Shown: positions 35,547 through 44,506 of the stretch, in pieces
Layout: every line of letters begins with the position of its first letter
Numbering within the stretch: position 1 is the first letter of the stretch
Assembly (NCBI GenBank): GCA_021325555.1
Contig: JAJPGY010000008.1
Location: 1 to 64,000, forward strand
From: Pseudomonadota bacterium
Lineage (GTDB): Bacteria > Cyanobacteriota > Vampirovibrionia > Obscuribacterales > Obscuribacteraceae
Length of the DNA: 64,000 bases
Reading direction: 5' to 3'
Notes under the pieces: generated by a model
The model's database searches: none
Told to the model about the DNA's origin: nothing
What the model saw: only the letters and a program-made list of their open reading frames with translations
Made by a program: the position numbers and the translations under genes

Positions 35547-35891
35547 ATGTCAAAAGCCATTAATAACTTGCTCGATTGGACACTCGGCGCGGTCGGCGCC
35601 TCCGTCGTCATGGCAGCCGCTCTTCCCGTGCTGATGCCCGGCGGGGCCTCCGCCGGCCCCGGGGAAACCGGCGAGCAGATCTTCATGAAAAAATGCGCCG
35701 GTTGTCATATGGGCGGCAAGAACACGATCAATCCGAAACACCCGATCATCGGGTCGAAGATGCTGGCATCCAAGCAGGCATTCAAGACTTACATAAGCAA
35801 GCCTGTCGCCCCGATGCCCGCATTTCCGAAGATCGCCGGCAACGACGCCGATCTGACCGCCCTTTACGACTACTGCAAGACCTTAAAATAA
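35547..35891 (+). CDS. Small c-type cytochrome, probable electron donor to NosZ
   Basis: 114 residues. N-terminal signal peptide (LGAVGASVVMAAALPVLM...ASA), haem motif CAGCH at ~residues 50-54, and a later Met in PVAPMPAFPKI as probable axial ligand. Resembles cytochrome c6/c553 monohaem proteins. It starts 58 bases after nosY with GAGGAG upstream, and its position suggests it passes electrons to NosZ. Confidence 0.9.
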   Translation: MSKAINNLLDWTLGAVGASVVMAAALPVLMPGGASAGPGETGEQIFMKKCAGCHMGGKNTINPKHPIIGSKMLASKQAFKTYISKPVAPMPAFPKIAGNDADLTALYDYCKTLK

Positions 35892-36089
35892 GCGACGGCG
35901 GTTCGCAACCACGATCCCGCAGGGGAGCATTAAATGAGCCCCTTTCATATCGCGCGTATTCCGGAGCGGTCATGCGTCAGACCTTCAGGCTGGCAATTCG
36001 TAATATCGCGTATAGTAGCAGCTTGATTTTTAAAAGCGACGAGGCACTGAGTCGCAATCAGAGCCTCGTCGCCAGATCCCGGAACGAGA

Positions 36090-36329
36090 TTATTGGTCAA
36101 GCCCATCCGCCGAGAACAGATTTAGCTTTCTTTCGTAGTCAGAGATAAGAACAATCAGCAGCTTCAGAAGCGCAGTTTCTTCCGTGGTTCGCGCACCTGC
36201 CTTCTCCATAAGTTCGTATGACAAAGCAAGTGACTGCTCGTGCTCATCTTGTGTTTCGATAACACGCGGAAGATTCCGGCTAATCAGCTCCCTGTACTTC
36301 TGTTCGTTTACATTCATCTCTTCTTTCAT
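36090..36329 (-). CDS. HigA N-domain-like small protein without a visible HTH
   Basis: 79 residues from the ATG at 36329, which overlaps the stop of the upstream gene as ATGA. The pattern RVIETQDEHEQSLALSYELM ... ETALLKLLIVLISDYE matches the N-terminal helical part of HigA-type antitoxins (IxTEADYExAL...LMxxx..GTxEGDxLxLLxxLxExYE). The DNA-binding helix-turn-helix that should follow is absent and no HigB toxin gene is adjacent. It may be a truncated orphan antitoxin. Assignment rests on pattern only. Confidence 0.6.
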   Translation of the reverse strand: MKEEMNVNEQKYRELISRNLPRVIETQDEHEQSLALSYELMEKAGARTTEETALLKLLIVLISDYERKLNLFSADGLDQ

Positions 36330-36502
36330 CTGTCTGCACCCCTCTTTTTAAGCTCTTTGAAGAATTCATTGCGCGTGTGCTCTTTGATGATCCGGTGCAA
36401 GCACTCCGGCACGCTGACCCCCTCGGCAGCAGCGATCTCAGTCAGAGCCGTTCGGTCCGCCTGGCTGATTCTGACAACATGTGTTCTTTTCTGTGTCCTC
36501 AT
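36326..36502 (-). CDS. Small ribbon-helix-helix-like protein
   Basis: 58 residues from an ATG at 36502. The layout is that of RHH DNA-binding proteins: an N-terminal strand (THVVRISQADRTAL) and two helices (ALTEIAAAEGVSVPECLHR and IIKEHTRNEFFKEL). Coupled by a 4-base overlap to the HigA-N-like gene. The pair could be a small regulatory unit, with the RHH protein binding DNA. Confidence 0.6.
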   Translation of the reverse strand: MRTQKRTHVVRISQADRTALTEIAAAEGVSVPECLHRIIKEHTRNEFFKELKKRGADR

Positions 36503-36545
36503 GGTTCTGTTCCCCTTCTCTTGCGTGTCGACCCGGCTCAAGAAA

Positions 36546-36872
36546 TTACTTGCCGCCAGCCCGGGGAGCCAAAGCCTGCGGCTGCTCGGCTGCAATTGCT
36601 GGAGGCACCAACCGGAAGCAGAACTCCAGGCGGCTGAACTGCCCGGAAGGCAGCCAGAATCTGCCGAGGTTAATCTTCTTGCTGAGGACAACAATCAGGT
36701 TGTCCCCTTCGACTTCGATGCCGACGATGGCATCGAGCAGCTCGCCCAGCCCATGCTCTTCAAGGATGGCGCGCGTCTCCTTGTCCGCACGTGCGCTCAG
36801 GAACAGCGCCACCACAGTGTCCCTCAACTTCTCGTTGAAGGCTTTGTATTCGTACATACTGATTTCGCACAT
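36546..36872 (-). CDS. Hypothetical protein
   Basis: 108 residues with a very clear ribosome site (AAAGGAGG, seven bases before the ATG at 36872). N-terminal helical part (YKAFNEKLRDTVVALFLSARADKE) and a beta-strand part (AIVGIEVEGDNLIVVLSKK). No motif recognised. Same strand as the RHH-like pair, 43 bases upstream of it, so possibly in one transcript. Confidence 0.65.
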   Translation of the reverse strand: MCEISMYEYKAFNEKLRDTVVALFLSARADKETRAILEEHGLGELLDAIVGIEVEGDNLIVVLSKKINLGRFWLPSGQFSRLEFCFRLVPPAIAAEQPQALAPRAGGK

Positions 36873-37017
36873 TCAATACCTCCTTTGTGCCTGCTTTTCG
36901 CGAAGACACAAACACGAAACAGATCTCGCCCCGGCTGCCCTCATGCAGGCGCCAGCGCACGAACGCCCCCATCCGCAGGAAGGGGGCGCAATTGATTTAC
37001 ACAACCGAGGATCCGAT

Positions 37018-37356
37018 TTACCAGGTCATCAAGCTGTCGAGCTGTTCCTCGGTGATCACCGCGTCGGTGAAGTCCGCATGCACGGCGTACGCGTGATGCA
37101 TTTTTGTCCCGGTGAAATTGGCGCGTATGAACACGCCGTTCGCCAGATAGCGCATGCTCAGGTCGAGATGACTGAGATCCGCCTCGATGAGCGGAATCCC
37201 CTTCACCACCGCCTCGACGACCGCCTCCTCGACCGAGCACGCGCTGGTGCTGGCGTAGAGGGTTTTGCCGAAGAAGCGATCGCGGACCTCAATCGCCTTC
37301 CGCGAGCCGGACTTACTTTCGCTGTTTCGGCCAAAAAACTCGTTGGTGTTGCTCAT
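37018..37356 (-). CDS. Pentapeptide-repeat-like protein
   Basis: 112 residues. The ATG at 37356 follows AGGAGAAA; an in-frame ATG two codons earlier is possible. The C-terminal half has pentapeptide rhythm: ADLSH LDLSM RYLAN GVFIR ANFTG ... ADFTD. The first half is Ser/Arg-rich and variable. Pentapeptide repeats form a quadrilateral beta-helix; some mimic DNA or bind topoisomerases, but this one is short and its role is unknown. Confidence 0.65.
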   Translation of the reverse strand: MSNTNEFFGRNSESKSGSRKAIEVRDRFFGKTLYASTSACSVEEAVVEAVVKGIPLIEADLSHLDLSMRYLANGVFIRANFTGTKMHHAYAVHADFTDAVITEEQLDSLMTW

Positions 37357-37531
37357 GCTCAATTTCTCCTAGAGTGAAAACTATGCAAGTCCCGCACCGC
37401 GTGGTTAAACCTCGTACGTGTAGGGCAGCCCGAGCCATCCAGCGACCCGCTCCGGAACGAAGCGGAAGCCCCGGTGGCGGCGGCTCCGCTCGCACCCGCG
37501 TCGCCGCCAGGCTTGCGCCGCCAGGGCTATC

Positions 37532-38434
37532 TCAGCCCCAGGCCACGAAAAGTTGCTCTCCCACCGGCGTCACGCCGTGAACGCGTCCTGCGGGCGGCTC
37601 CCAGACATCAACCAGGCGCAGGTCCGCTGTGGTGCTCCACAGCTCGATGCCGGCGTCGCCCACAACCGCAAGGCGCATGGCGCTCGCTATGAACGCCACC
37701 TGCCTTACCACCTCGAACCGGCTTTGCAGCACGACCACCTCGCCCATGGCGTGGTTCAGCAGGAACACATGCTGGCCTATGCCTCCGAATGCGCTACGCC
37801 CGTACGCGGGGTGTGAGTCGACGCTCAGGCAGTCCCAGTCGAAGCGGCCGCCATCTTTTCGCACCAGGCAGGCCGAGAGGCCGCCCTTTGCAAGGTTGAA
37901 GAAAAAGGGCCCGCCACCTGCGGGGGACAGCAAGATCTGCTCATGTTGGCATGTGAATGCCAGCGTGTTCACGCACTTATCGAAGAGCAACCGGCTGTGC
38001 ACGCACTCCGGTTTCCAGCCCGGAATCGTGATCCCGACATTCCAGACCACCAGCCCCCCGATGGCGGTGCCGGCGGCCAGGAACTGCCCGTCCGGGCTGT
38101 AGCGCGCACAGGTGGCTTTGTCAATCCAGACGGGGCTCATCCGAAGTTGCGGATAGTGGAGATCGAATCGCTCGATCTGATCGCCCCTCTCGCCGGAGGC
38201 AAAAGCTATCTCCGGCAGCGATGGGCGAAATGCCACAGCGAGGGCCGGGAGCTTGAGCGGCAATTTGACCTGCGTATAGGTGTCCAGCTCGACGACGAGC
38301 GGCAGCATGTTGCGCCTGACAAGGGCCATATAGCGCCCGCAGCCGGAAAAACTGGCGCTCGTCAGCTCTCTGGCGATCTCGCGGCCGATATGAAATGTCA
38401 CAACCCCGGCAGGCCAGGTATCTTTTGTATTCAT
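37532..38434 (-). CDS. Beta-propeller (WD40-like) protein
   Basis: 300 residues, no signal peptide. WD-like blades are visible: CARYSPDGQFLAAGTAIGGLVVWNVG, and VAFIASAMRLAVVGDAGIELWST, with a Gly-Ile-Glu-Leu-Trp end. Other blades are diverged (SASFSGCGRYMALVRRNMLP). The ATG at 38434 follows GAGGTAACG. Likely a cytoplasmic interaction scaffold. It stands alone between small orphan genes. Confidence 0.7.
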   Translation of the reverse strand: MNTKDTWPAGVVTFHIGREIARELTSASFSGCGRYMALVRRNMLPLVVELDTYTQVKLPLKLPALAVAFRPSLPEIAFASGERGDQIERFDLHYPQLRMSPVWIDKATCARYSPDGQFLAAGTAIGGLVVWNVGITIPGWKPECVHSRLLFDKCVNTLAFTCQHEQILLSPAGGGPFFFNLAKGGLSACLVRKDGGRFDWDCLSVDSHPAYGRSAFGGIGQHVFLLNHAMGEVVVLQSRFEVVRQVAFIASAMRLAVVGDAGIELWSTTADLRLVDVWEPPAGRVHGVTPVGEQLFVAWG

Positions 38435-38517
38435 GGAATCGTTACCTCGCGGTTGAGTGCAGAAACAAGAACGCCGGACCCTTGCGGATCCGGCGTCTGT
38501 GGTCGGCGAAGCGCGTC

Positions 38518-38850
38518 CTAAGGCGAGTCCTTCGGCATGAAAAGCCAGATGGCGGCTGTTCTGTCGATGGCGGCGCGCAGCTCCCGAACCTCTTTCAGAA
38601 GCCGGTCGACTGCGCCTTCCTCGGCAGCCAGAGCTGCGCTGCCGCTCAGGGCTTCCCCTCGAGTGAGGACGTCCTTGACCGCCGCGTCATGCGGCGCAAG
38701 ATTGCCGCCCCGCGACTCGACGATAAGCCGGGTGCATTTCAGATCGGACAAGAGCCATGCCAGCTCCTCAACCTTCCCCTCCACGGAGGAGGGCGCGAGT
38801 TGGGCACGCTGCTCCGGACACAGGATGTCGCGGTTGTTTTCATCACACAT
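38518..38850 (-). CDS. Hypothetical helical protein
   Basis: 110 residues; the ATG at 38850 follows GGGAGGAAAA. Mostly helical and charged (EGKVEELAWLLSDLKCTRLI, AVDRLLKEVRELRAAIDRTA), possible coiled coil at the C-terminus. Four Cys/His residues near the N-terminus do not form a clear zinc motif. Unknown family. Confidence 0.6.
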   Translation of the reverse strand: MCDENNRDILCPEQRAQLAPSSVEGKVEELAWLLSDLKCTRLIVESRGGNLAPHDAAVKDVLTRGEALSGSAALAAEEGAVDRLLKEVRELRAAIDRTAAIWLFMPKDSP

Positions 38851-38984
38851 AGTTTTCCTCCCTCGACCAGCACAGGCCGGAGCAAGCGACGGATGCTGCC
38901 CCCCGGATCTGCAGGCGCAGATTTCGGGTGGCTTCAACAGTGCTGGCAGGACTTCTTGCGGGTCGATTTATCCCTGGTGTGCGC

Positions 38985-39002
38985 GTGAACAGAAAAGTTC
39001 AC
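38985..39002. repeat. Intergenic palindrome copy 6 (half-sites only)
   Basis: GTGAAC-agaaaa-GTTCAC: same half-sites and six-base spacing as the other copies, but the central six bases are not palindromic. Confidence 0.6.
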
Positions 39003-39360
39003 CTCACCGTAGGCAAGTGAGGCTGCAAATCGCAATCCGGGCTGGTGCCGAGCGCTCCCCCGCAAGCAGCGCGTCCTCGTCGTTCCCCGCGGCCGCGAAT
39101 ACCCTGATGGCAGCAGGCTTCTTGCCGATCACCCGGATCGATTTCGGTGCACCGCCGCGTCATTTCGCGAGCCGACGGGCACCTCGTAGGCCCACCAACT
39201 GCCCACGATCATGAAGAGTTGATCGCGCTTAGCGAAGGCAGCGGCTCGGACGCCGTAATTCCCCCCATCAGGCGCCGGCATGCAGCCCTGCGCTCCGCTA
39301 GCGCGGCCCCCCGCCGCGCCGCGGCTGTCACCACAGCCGGTGCCTAATTCATCACGTCCG
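39003..39360 (-). other. Fragmentary coding-like region
   Basis: No intact gene. On the minus strand two different frames read protein-like: first NYGVRAAAFAKRDQLFMIVG then WWAYEVPVGSR, and after a frame change KSIRVIGKKPAAIRVFAAAG. This may be a decayed gene broken by a frameshift. Not assigned to a family. Confidence 0.25.
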
Positions 39361-39436
39361 GACTGGGCAATTGCACATTGGATCGTGACCGGCCGCCTCT
39401 TACGCTGAATTCACTTCCGTGCAAGGCTGGATGAAG

Positions 39437-39952
39437 ATGATTCCTGATGTTGTTTGGCAAAACTATATTGATCTGGGCTATCTGGCGCACAGCGTTGGAA
39501 ATCTCAGCATGGCTGAAAGAATGTTCGAGGCGGCGCTCGAAGAGGCGCGGATGTTTGGAGCCGACGACGCGCGCCTGGCCGCGAGCTTCAACAACCTGGC
39601 GCTCGTCTATCAAAATCAAGGACAGCACCAGAAGGCCACTGCACTCTACAAACGGGCGCTGGCAGTCTACGAGAGAGCACGCGGCGCCAATAGAAAACAC
39701 CTGGCCGCCAGCCTGGACAATCTCGCCGAGCTTTACTTCCAGCGCGGCGATTACGTCAAGGCCAGGGCGTTCTATAAGAAGGTGCTCCAGATATTCGAGC
39801 AGCTCTACGGTCCGGACGCGCCGGAGCTGGTGCCTCGCCTCAAGCGACTGGGCTACATCTACTGCGAGCGCGGGCGATTTGATGAGGCGCTGCAGTTTTA
39901 CAACCGGGCGCAACAGATAAAGACCATGTCCGCCGCTCCCGTGGCGTCGTGA
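39437..39952 (+). CDS. TPR protein
   Basis: 171 residues from the ATG at 39437; an ATG at 39431 or GTG at 39419 are alternatives. At least three tandem kinesin-light-chain-like TPRs are visible: YLAHSVGNLSMAERMFEAAL, FNNLALVYQNQGQHQKATAL, LDNLAELYFQRGDYVKARAF and LGYIYCERGRFDEALQFY. No signal peptide. Lies directly upstream of a hybrid histidine kinase on the same strand (160-base gap), so it may be a partner, but this is context only. Confidence 0.8.
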   Translation: MIPDVVWQNYIDLGYLAHSVGNLSMAERMFEAALEEARMFGADDARLAASFNNLALVYQNQGQHQKATALYKRALAVYERARGANRKHLAASLDNLAELYFQRGDYVKARAFYKKVLQIFEQLYGPDAPELVPRLKRLGYIYCERGRFDEALQFYNRAQQIKTMSAAPVAS

Positions 39953-40057
39953 TTGAGCAGGTCATTTTCTGATACCATACAATGTAGTGCGAAACTCAAC
40001 GATGCTTGTCCCCCGCGGGGTTTGCGTTTTACCCTGCAGGCGCCGCATATACGTGCA

Positions 40058-40080
40058 ACAATAGTCAAGGTAGTATATAA
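40058..40080 (+). promoter_or_regulatory. Possible promoter of the hybrid kinase gene
   Basis: AT-rich stretch with GTAGTATATAAAAT, about 35 bases before the chosen kinase start, in otherwise GC-rich DNA. A sigma70-like -10 element is plausible. Confidence 0.3.
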
Positions 40081-40114
40081 AATCCAACAGCGGCAGGTAG
40101 TCGCGTGGGGACGC

Positions 40115-43039
40115 ATGCAGGCCGAAAGCAATAAGATGTCCTCGGAGCATAAGGGCTCGCAAGCCGCCGGCGAAGCGCAGGCGCACGCCGGCGCAGGTTT
40201 CGATTTCCGAAAGGCCCAGGAGCTGGCCAGGATCGGGCTGTGGTGCCTGCCCGGGCACGACGAGCCGATGCGGTGCACCGAGGAGTTGTATCATATATTC
40301 GGCATCCCGGTCGGCACCCCGCTTTCATGCGAGCAGCTCCTCGAGCGCGTCCACCCGAACGACAGGCCCTTCGTCGAGGAGTCATGGAAGGAGGCGTCCG
40401 GCGGCAAGGCTTGTGACATCGAGCATCGAATCGTGGTCGACGGGTCTGTCCTCTGGATCAGCCAGAAGGCTCAACTGCAGGCTGACGCGCACGGGCGGAT
40501 CATAGCCGGTGCCGGCGCGGTTCAGGACATTACCGAGCGCAAGCGGGCTCAAATTGGCGACTACAACCGCCGGCGGATTCTGGAGCTAATGGCGCGCGGC
40601 TCCGCGTTAGCAACGGTACTGGAGTATATAGCAAGGGCCATCGAAGAAGAGAGCGAGGAGGCGCTGTGCTCGATTCTCCTGCTTGATGACAGCGGGCGGC
40701 ACCTTCTCCACGGCGTTGCTCCAAGCCTTCCCGACTTTTACAATCAGGCAGTGCACGGCCTGGAGATCGGTCCCGCCGTCGGCTCCTGCGGTGCGGCCGC
40801 GTACAAACGGCAGCGGGTGATCGTCGATAATGTGCATACCCACCCGAACTGGGCTGTGGCCAGGGAGCTCGTTCAGCAAGCCGGCCTGGGCGCCTGCTGG
40901 TCGCAGCCGTTCTTCAGCACGCAAGGGTCGGTCCTGGGAACGGTGGCGATGTACTATCGGGAGCCCAAGCATCCGTGCGCCAGCGATCTTGCCCTGCTGG
41001 AGTCGGCTGCTCACCTGACCGGAATTGCGGTCGAGCACTGCCGCACGCAGAAACAGCGGCGGGAGGCGGAGGCTCGCCTGGAGAGCCTGTGCAGGCACTC
41101 ATACGACGTGATTCACGTCATCGACCTGGAAGGCCGGATCCAGTACGTAAGCCCGGCGGTCAAGCGCCTGATCGGTTTTGAGCCCGAAGAGCTGGAGGGG
41201 CGTGATGGCTTCTCCTTTGTTCATCCCGATGACCTTGAAAGCTGCTTGAGCACCTTGGCCAGTCTTGTCCAGAATCCCCAGCAAGTCCACCACCTCGAGT
41301 ACCGGCTGCGGCACAAGAGCGGCGGCTGGGTGGAGGTCGAAGGCGTCGCCTCGAACCAGCTCGATGACCCGGCGATCCGGGGAATGGTCATAAACGCCCG
41401 GGATATCAGGGAACGGGTGGCAGCGGCGCGGGAGCTGGAGACGGCCAAGGAGGCGGCGGAGGCCGCAAGCATGGCCAAGAGCGCCTTCCTGGCCAACATG
41501 AGCCACGAGATACGCACGCCGATGAACGCGGTGATAGGCTTGAGCGAGGTCTTGCTGCAGTCCAATCTCGATGAGCGGCAGCGCTCCCTCCTGACCAAGA
41601 TCCACGAATCCTCTCGCCTGCTGCTGGGCATCCTCAACGACGTGCTGGACATCACCAAGATCGAGGCCGGCAAGGTTGCCCTGGAGAACACTGACTTCTC
41701 GCTGCACGAGCTGCTCGAGCGCGCCGTGGCCCTGTTTTCGCCCAAGGCGGTGGAAAAAGGGCTCGTGCTCAATGCGGCGGTGGCGCCGAATATGCCGGAC
41801 CGCCTGGTTGGCGACCCGCTGCGGATTTCGCAAGTACTCAACAACCTGCTGAGCAACGCCATCAAGTTCACCATGCGGGGAGAGGTGAAGATAACAGCCG
41901 AGCCGGTGAAGCTCTCCAAGACCGGCGCCACGGTGCGCATCTGCGTGCACGACACCGGCATCGGCATGAGCGCCCAGGAGCAGCGGCGACTGTTTCAAGC
42001 GTTCTCCCAGGCAGACAGCTCGACATCCCGCCGCTTCGGCGGCACGGGGCTGGGGCTGGCGATCTGCAAGCAGCTCGTTGAGCTCATGGGCGGTCAGGTG
42101 ACCGTCGACAGCGAGCCGGCAACGGGATCCACATTTTGCGTCCAGCTAAAGCTCAAGCGCTCGAGGCAGGCGGCTGCCCGGGCGCCGAAAGCGGAGATTG
42201 CCGCCGGCGAGGGTTGCTGCGGTCTTCAGGTGCTGGTTGTCGAGGACGACCCGGTAAACCAGCTTGTGGCCCGCGAGATGCTGGAGCTGGGCGGGGCCAG
42301 CGTCACGGTCGTCGACTCGGGGCTGGCCGCCGCCGAGATCCTGAAAGAGCAGCCCTTCGACGTCGTGCTCATGGATATCCACATGCCCGGCATGGACGGC
42401 TACCAGGCAACCAGGCTGATCCGGGCTATGCCCGGCAAGGAAAGCCTGCCAATTATCGCCGCCACGGCCTCGGCTATGCAACAGGAGCGGCAGCGGTGCC
42501 TGGAAGCGGGCATGTCGGATCACGTGGCCAAACCATTCGAGCTTCACTCGCTGCTGCACACGGTCGGCAAATGGTCCAGCCGCTTGAATCACAGCAGGCT
42601 GACGGCACCGGCAGCTCCAGCAGCCGGCTCGGCGGCCGGCACCGATTCCTGTGCCTGCGCGCTGCCCCGGTCCTGGCGTGACCTGCAGATGGTCGGTCTG
42701 GATATTGAGTCGGCCGTGCGCAATCTGAACGGTGACATCGACCTCTACCTTTCAGTGGTGAACACCTTCCTCGATGAATTCGCCGCCAGCGTCGAAGAGC
42801 TGGCCAGATACCGCGAACCCGAAGGCCGGGAGAATCGCCTGATCCGCGCCCACAGCATGGCGACTGCCGCAGCCCTGGTCGGCGCGTCGCAGTTGAGCGA
42901 GTACGCCAGGATTTACGAGAGGCAGCTCCGCCAGAGCACCGACGGCGAGGAGCTGGACAGCGCCGGCCGCCACCTGATCGAGGAGCTCGGCCGGGTTCTG
43001 GCCAGCCTCAACACGCTCATTTTACTGTCAGCCGAATAA
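40115..43039 (+). CDS. Hybrid sensor histidine kinase (PAS-GAF-PAS-HisKA-HATPase-REC-HPt)
   Basis: 974 residues. Order: PAS (~30-145, ending DITERKRAQ), GAF (~155-310), PAS (~320-430, HSYDVIHVIDLEGRIQYVS, ending ARDIRERV), HisKA with phospho-acceptor H464 in MSHEIRTPM, HATPase with N box (NNLLSNAIKFT) and G boxes (DTGIGM, GGTGLGL), receiver with D754 in LMDIHMPGMDGY and conserved Lys in VAKPFE, and an HPt domain with H913 in RAHSMATAA. No membrane span, so it senses a cytoplasmic signal. A complete phosphorelay in one chain, with no output regulator adjacent. The ATG at 40115 is chosen at the start of the conserved part; the open frame extends upstream through the promoter-like region. Confidence 0.92.
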   Translation: MQAESNKMSSEHKGSQAAGEAQAHAGAGFDFRKAQELARIGLWCLPGHDEPMRCTEELYHIFGIPVGTPLSCEQLLERVHPNDRPFVEESWKEASGGKACDIEHRIVVDGSVLWISQKAQLQADAHGRIIAGAGAVQDITERKRAQIGDYNRRRILELMARGSALATVLEYIARAIEEESEEALCSILLLDDSGRHLLHGVAPSLPDFYNQAVHGLEIGPAVGSCGAAAYKRQRVIVDNVHTHPNWAVARELVQQAGLGACWSQPFFSTQGSVLGTVAMYYREPKHPCASDLALLESAAHLTGIAVEHCRTQKQRREAEARLESLCRHSYDVIHVIDLEGRIQYVSPAVKRLIGFEPEELEGRDGFSFVHPDDLESCLSTLASLVQNPQQVHHLEYRLRHKSGGWVEVEGVASNQLDDPAIRGMVINARDIRERVAAARELETAKEAAEAASMAKSAFLANMSHEIRTPMNAVIGLSEVLLQSNLDERQRSLLTKIHESSRLLLGILNDVLDITKIEAGKVALENTDFSLHELLERAVALFSPKAVEKGLVLNAAVAPNMPDRLVGDPLRISQVLNNLLSNAIKFTMRGEVKITAEPVKLSKTGATVRICVHDTGIGMSAQEQRRLFQAFSQADSSTSRRFGGTGLGLAICKQLVELMGGQVTVDSEPATGSTFCVQLKLKRSRQAAARAPKAEIAAGEGCCGLQVLVVEDDPVNQLVAREMLELGGASVTVVDSGLAAAEILKEQPFDVVLMDIHMPGMDGYQATRLIRAMPGKESLPIIAATASAMQQERQRCLEAGMSDHVAKPFELHSLLHTVGKWSSRLNHSRLTAPAAPAAGSAAGTDSCACALPRSWRDLQMVGLDIESAVRNLNGDIDLYLSVVNTFLDEFAASVEELARYREPEGRENRLIRAHSMATAAALVGASQLSEYARIYERQLRQSTDGEELDSAGRHLIEELGRVLASLNTLILLSAE

Positions 43040-43477
43040 GCTCGCGGGAACAAACGCCAGCGCTCGTTGGCGGAACGCCCTGACGGCCTCGCCGTTTGCC
43101 GCCCGGCGCAGGCGAGCCGCCCGCGCGAGCCTCATGAATGGCAGCTGCCCGCTGTCCAACCAAAGAGGAGTCATTGCAACTCCTTCGAGAGACGTCTTCT
43201 CAGTGTACCATATTCTTTAGTTATCATCCCCCCAAAAAAACGAAAGGGCTAAACCTAAGGCGAACCGGAACTGATCGCCCTAGCCGAAAAAAAAATCACC
43301 ATCTGTGGCGAGCCTGGGCTGCCAGTAGGAGACAGCCTGGGTGCACGGGGGGCGAAAGAAGCAGCAGGTTAAACCGCCCCTTCTCCCCCGTGCACCCGCG
43401 GACTGCCGGATGGCTGACCGGCTTACAGGCGCCCCGGGCAGGACCACGGAACAGGGTTGTCTCAACTGACGCGGCAA
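43040..43477. other. Convergent intergenic region with a long hairpin
   Basis: Contains an inverted repeat, GGGTGCACGGGGG (from about 43338) and CCCCCGTGCACCC (to about 43398), 13 bp with a ~35-base loop, between two convergent genes. No T-run. No gene seen. Confidence 0.55.
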
Positions 43478-44398
43478 CTAAGCGGGGGGTGGGGGAGAGG
43501 ACTCCGGCGGCTGCAAACTGGAATCCTTGCCGGAGTCTTGGCGGCGCCCGGCAAGCAGCTCGGTGAGCAGGCGATTGTTCGTCTTCAGCTCCTCGAGGAT
43601 CTGTTTTTGCAGCTCGCGGTCATCAGCCGATCCCTGCCCGCCGCGAAAGATTGGCCCTGCTCCGCCGTACATGTCGCCCGGACCACGCCCGAACAGACGG
43701 CTGCGAACGAACTCGGAGATCAACCCGAGGAAGACGCCGGCAAGCCCGATGCCGCCCAGCATGATCACCACCCCAACGGCGCGGCCGAGCCCGGTTTTGG
43801 GAACGAGGTCGCCGTAGCCGATGGTAGTAATAGTGGACATGCAGTACCAGGCAGCGTCCCAGACCGTTGGAAAGGTCTGGGGCTCCACCTGATTGAGCAC
43901 CACGGAGGCGGTGCTGACCAGGGCGAGCGCGGCCGAGCCGGTAACGATCAGAGGGTGCGAGCTGAAGCGACGGATCGTCCAGCGGGCAACACGCCAGGCG
44001 TGAGCCAGCGTGCCGGCCACCTGCAGCGTGTTCACCGAGAAGAGGCTGGTTAAGTGGTGGAACAGGCCGGCCTGGTAGTGAGGGAACCAGGCGACGCAGA
44101 TCACAATCTCCAGCACGTGCTTGCGCACGTACTCGACCTTGTTTCTGGTGACGACCCCATAGACCACCACGTAAGCGACAAAGGCAAGCCAGATGCCGAT
44201 CCGCATCCATCCCTGGAACTGGTCCCAGCTGACGCTGAGCAGCGGAATCGAGCTGCCAGACTTGACGAACTCGTTGGTAAAGACCAGGGCGACGGCTATT
44301 GCCGATAGAAGAGCGAGTACATTGCGAACTTTGTACTCAGCGCGCACAACCGCATCGCGAAGGTTCTCGCACGGCTGGCACGTAACAGGCTTTTTCAT
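43478..44398 (-). CDS. Potassium channel of the voltage-gated (6TM) type
   Basis: 306 residues; ATG at 44398 with GGGGAGGT upstream. Hydrophobic spans S1-S6 are visible, with an Arg-spaced segment HAWRVARWTIRRFSSHP that fits a voltage-sensor-like S4. The pore helix and selectivity filter are WYCMSTITTIGYGDLVPKT. The C-terminal tail after the last span (LISEFVRSRLFG) is hydrophilic with a short coiled coil (DRELQKQILEELKTNNRLL) and a Pro-rich end. K+ conduction across the inner membrane is expected. No RCK or cNMP-binding domain is present. Confidence 0.9.
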   Translation of the reverse strand: MKKPVTCQPCENLRDAVVRAEYKVRNVLALLSAIAVALVFTNEFVKSGSSIPLLSVSWDQFQGWMRIGIWLAFVAYVVVYGVVTRNKVEYVRKHVLEIVICVAWFPHYQAGLFHHLTSLFSVNTLQVAGTLAHAWRVARWTIRRFSSHPLIVTGSAALALVSTASVVLNQVEPQTFPTVWDAAWYCMSTITTIGYGDLVPKTGLGRAVGVVIMLGGIGLAGVFLGLISEFVRSRLFGRGPGDMYGGAGPIFRGGQGSADDRELQKQILEELKTNNRLLTELLAGRRQDSGKDSSLQPPESSPPPPA

Positions 44399-44506
44399 CA
44401 GTAGCTACCTCCCCGGGGCTCGGGAAGCCCCGTATGGCGGGTGTTGCGTTGGGAAAGTAGTCGCGGCCGGCCCGCACGAGCGGGCCGGCCGTACATCCGG
44501 ATCCGG

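Noticed and set aside
36090..36502. A complete toxin-antitoxin operon
   Set aside because: No toxin-like gene is linked; both small proteins look like antitoxin or regulator parts.
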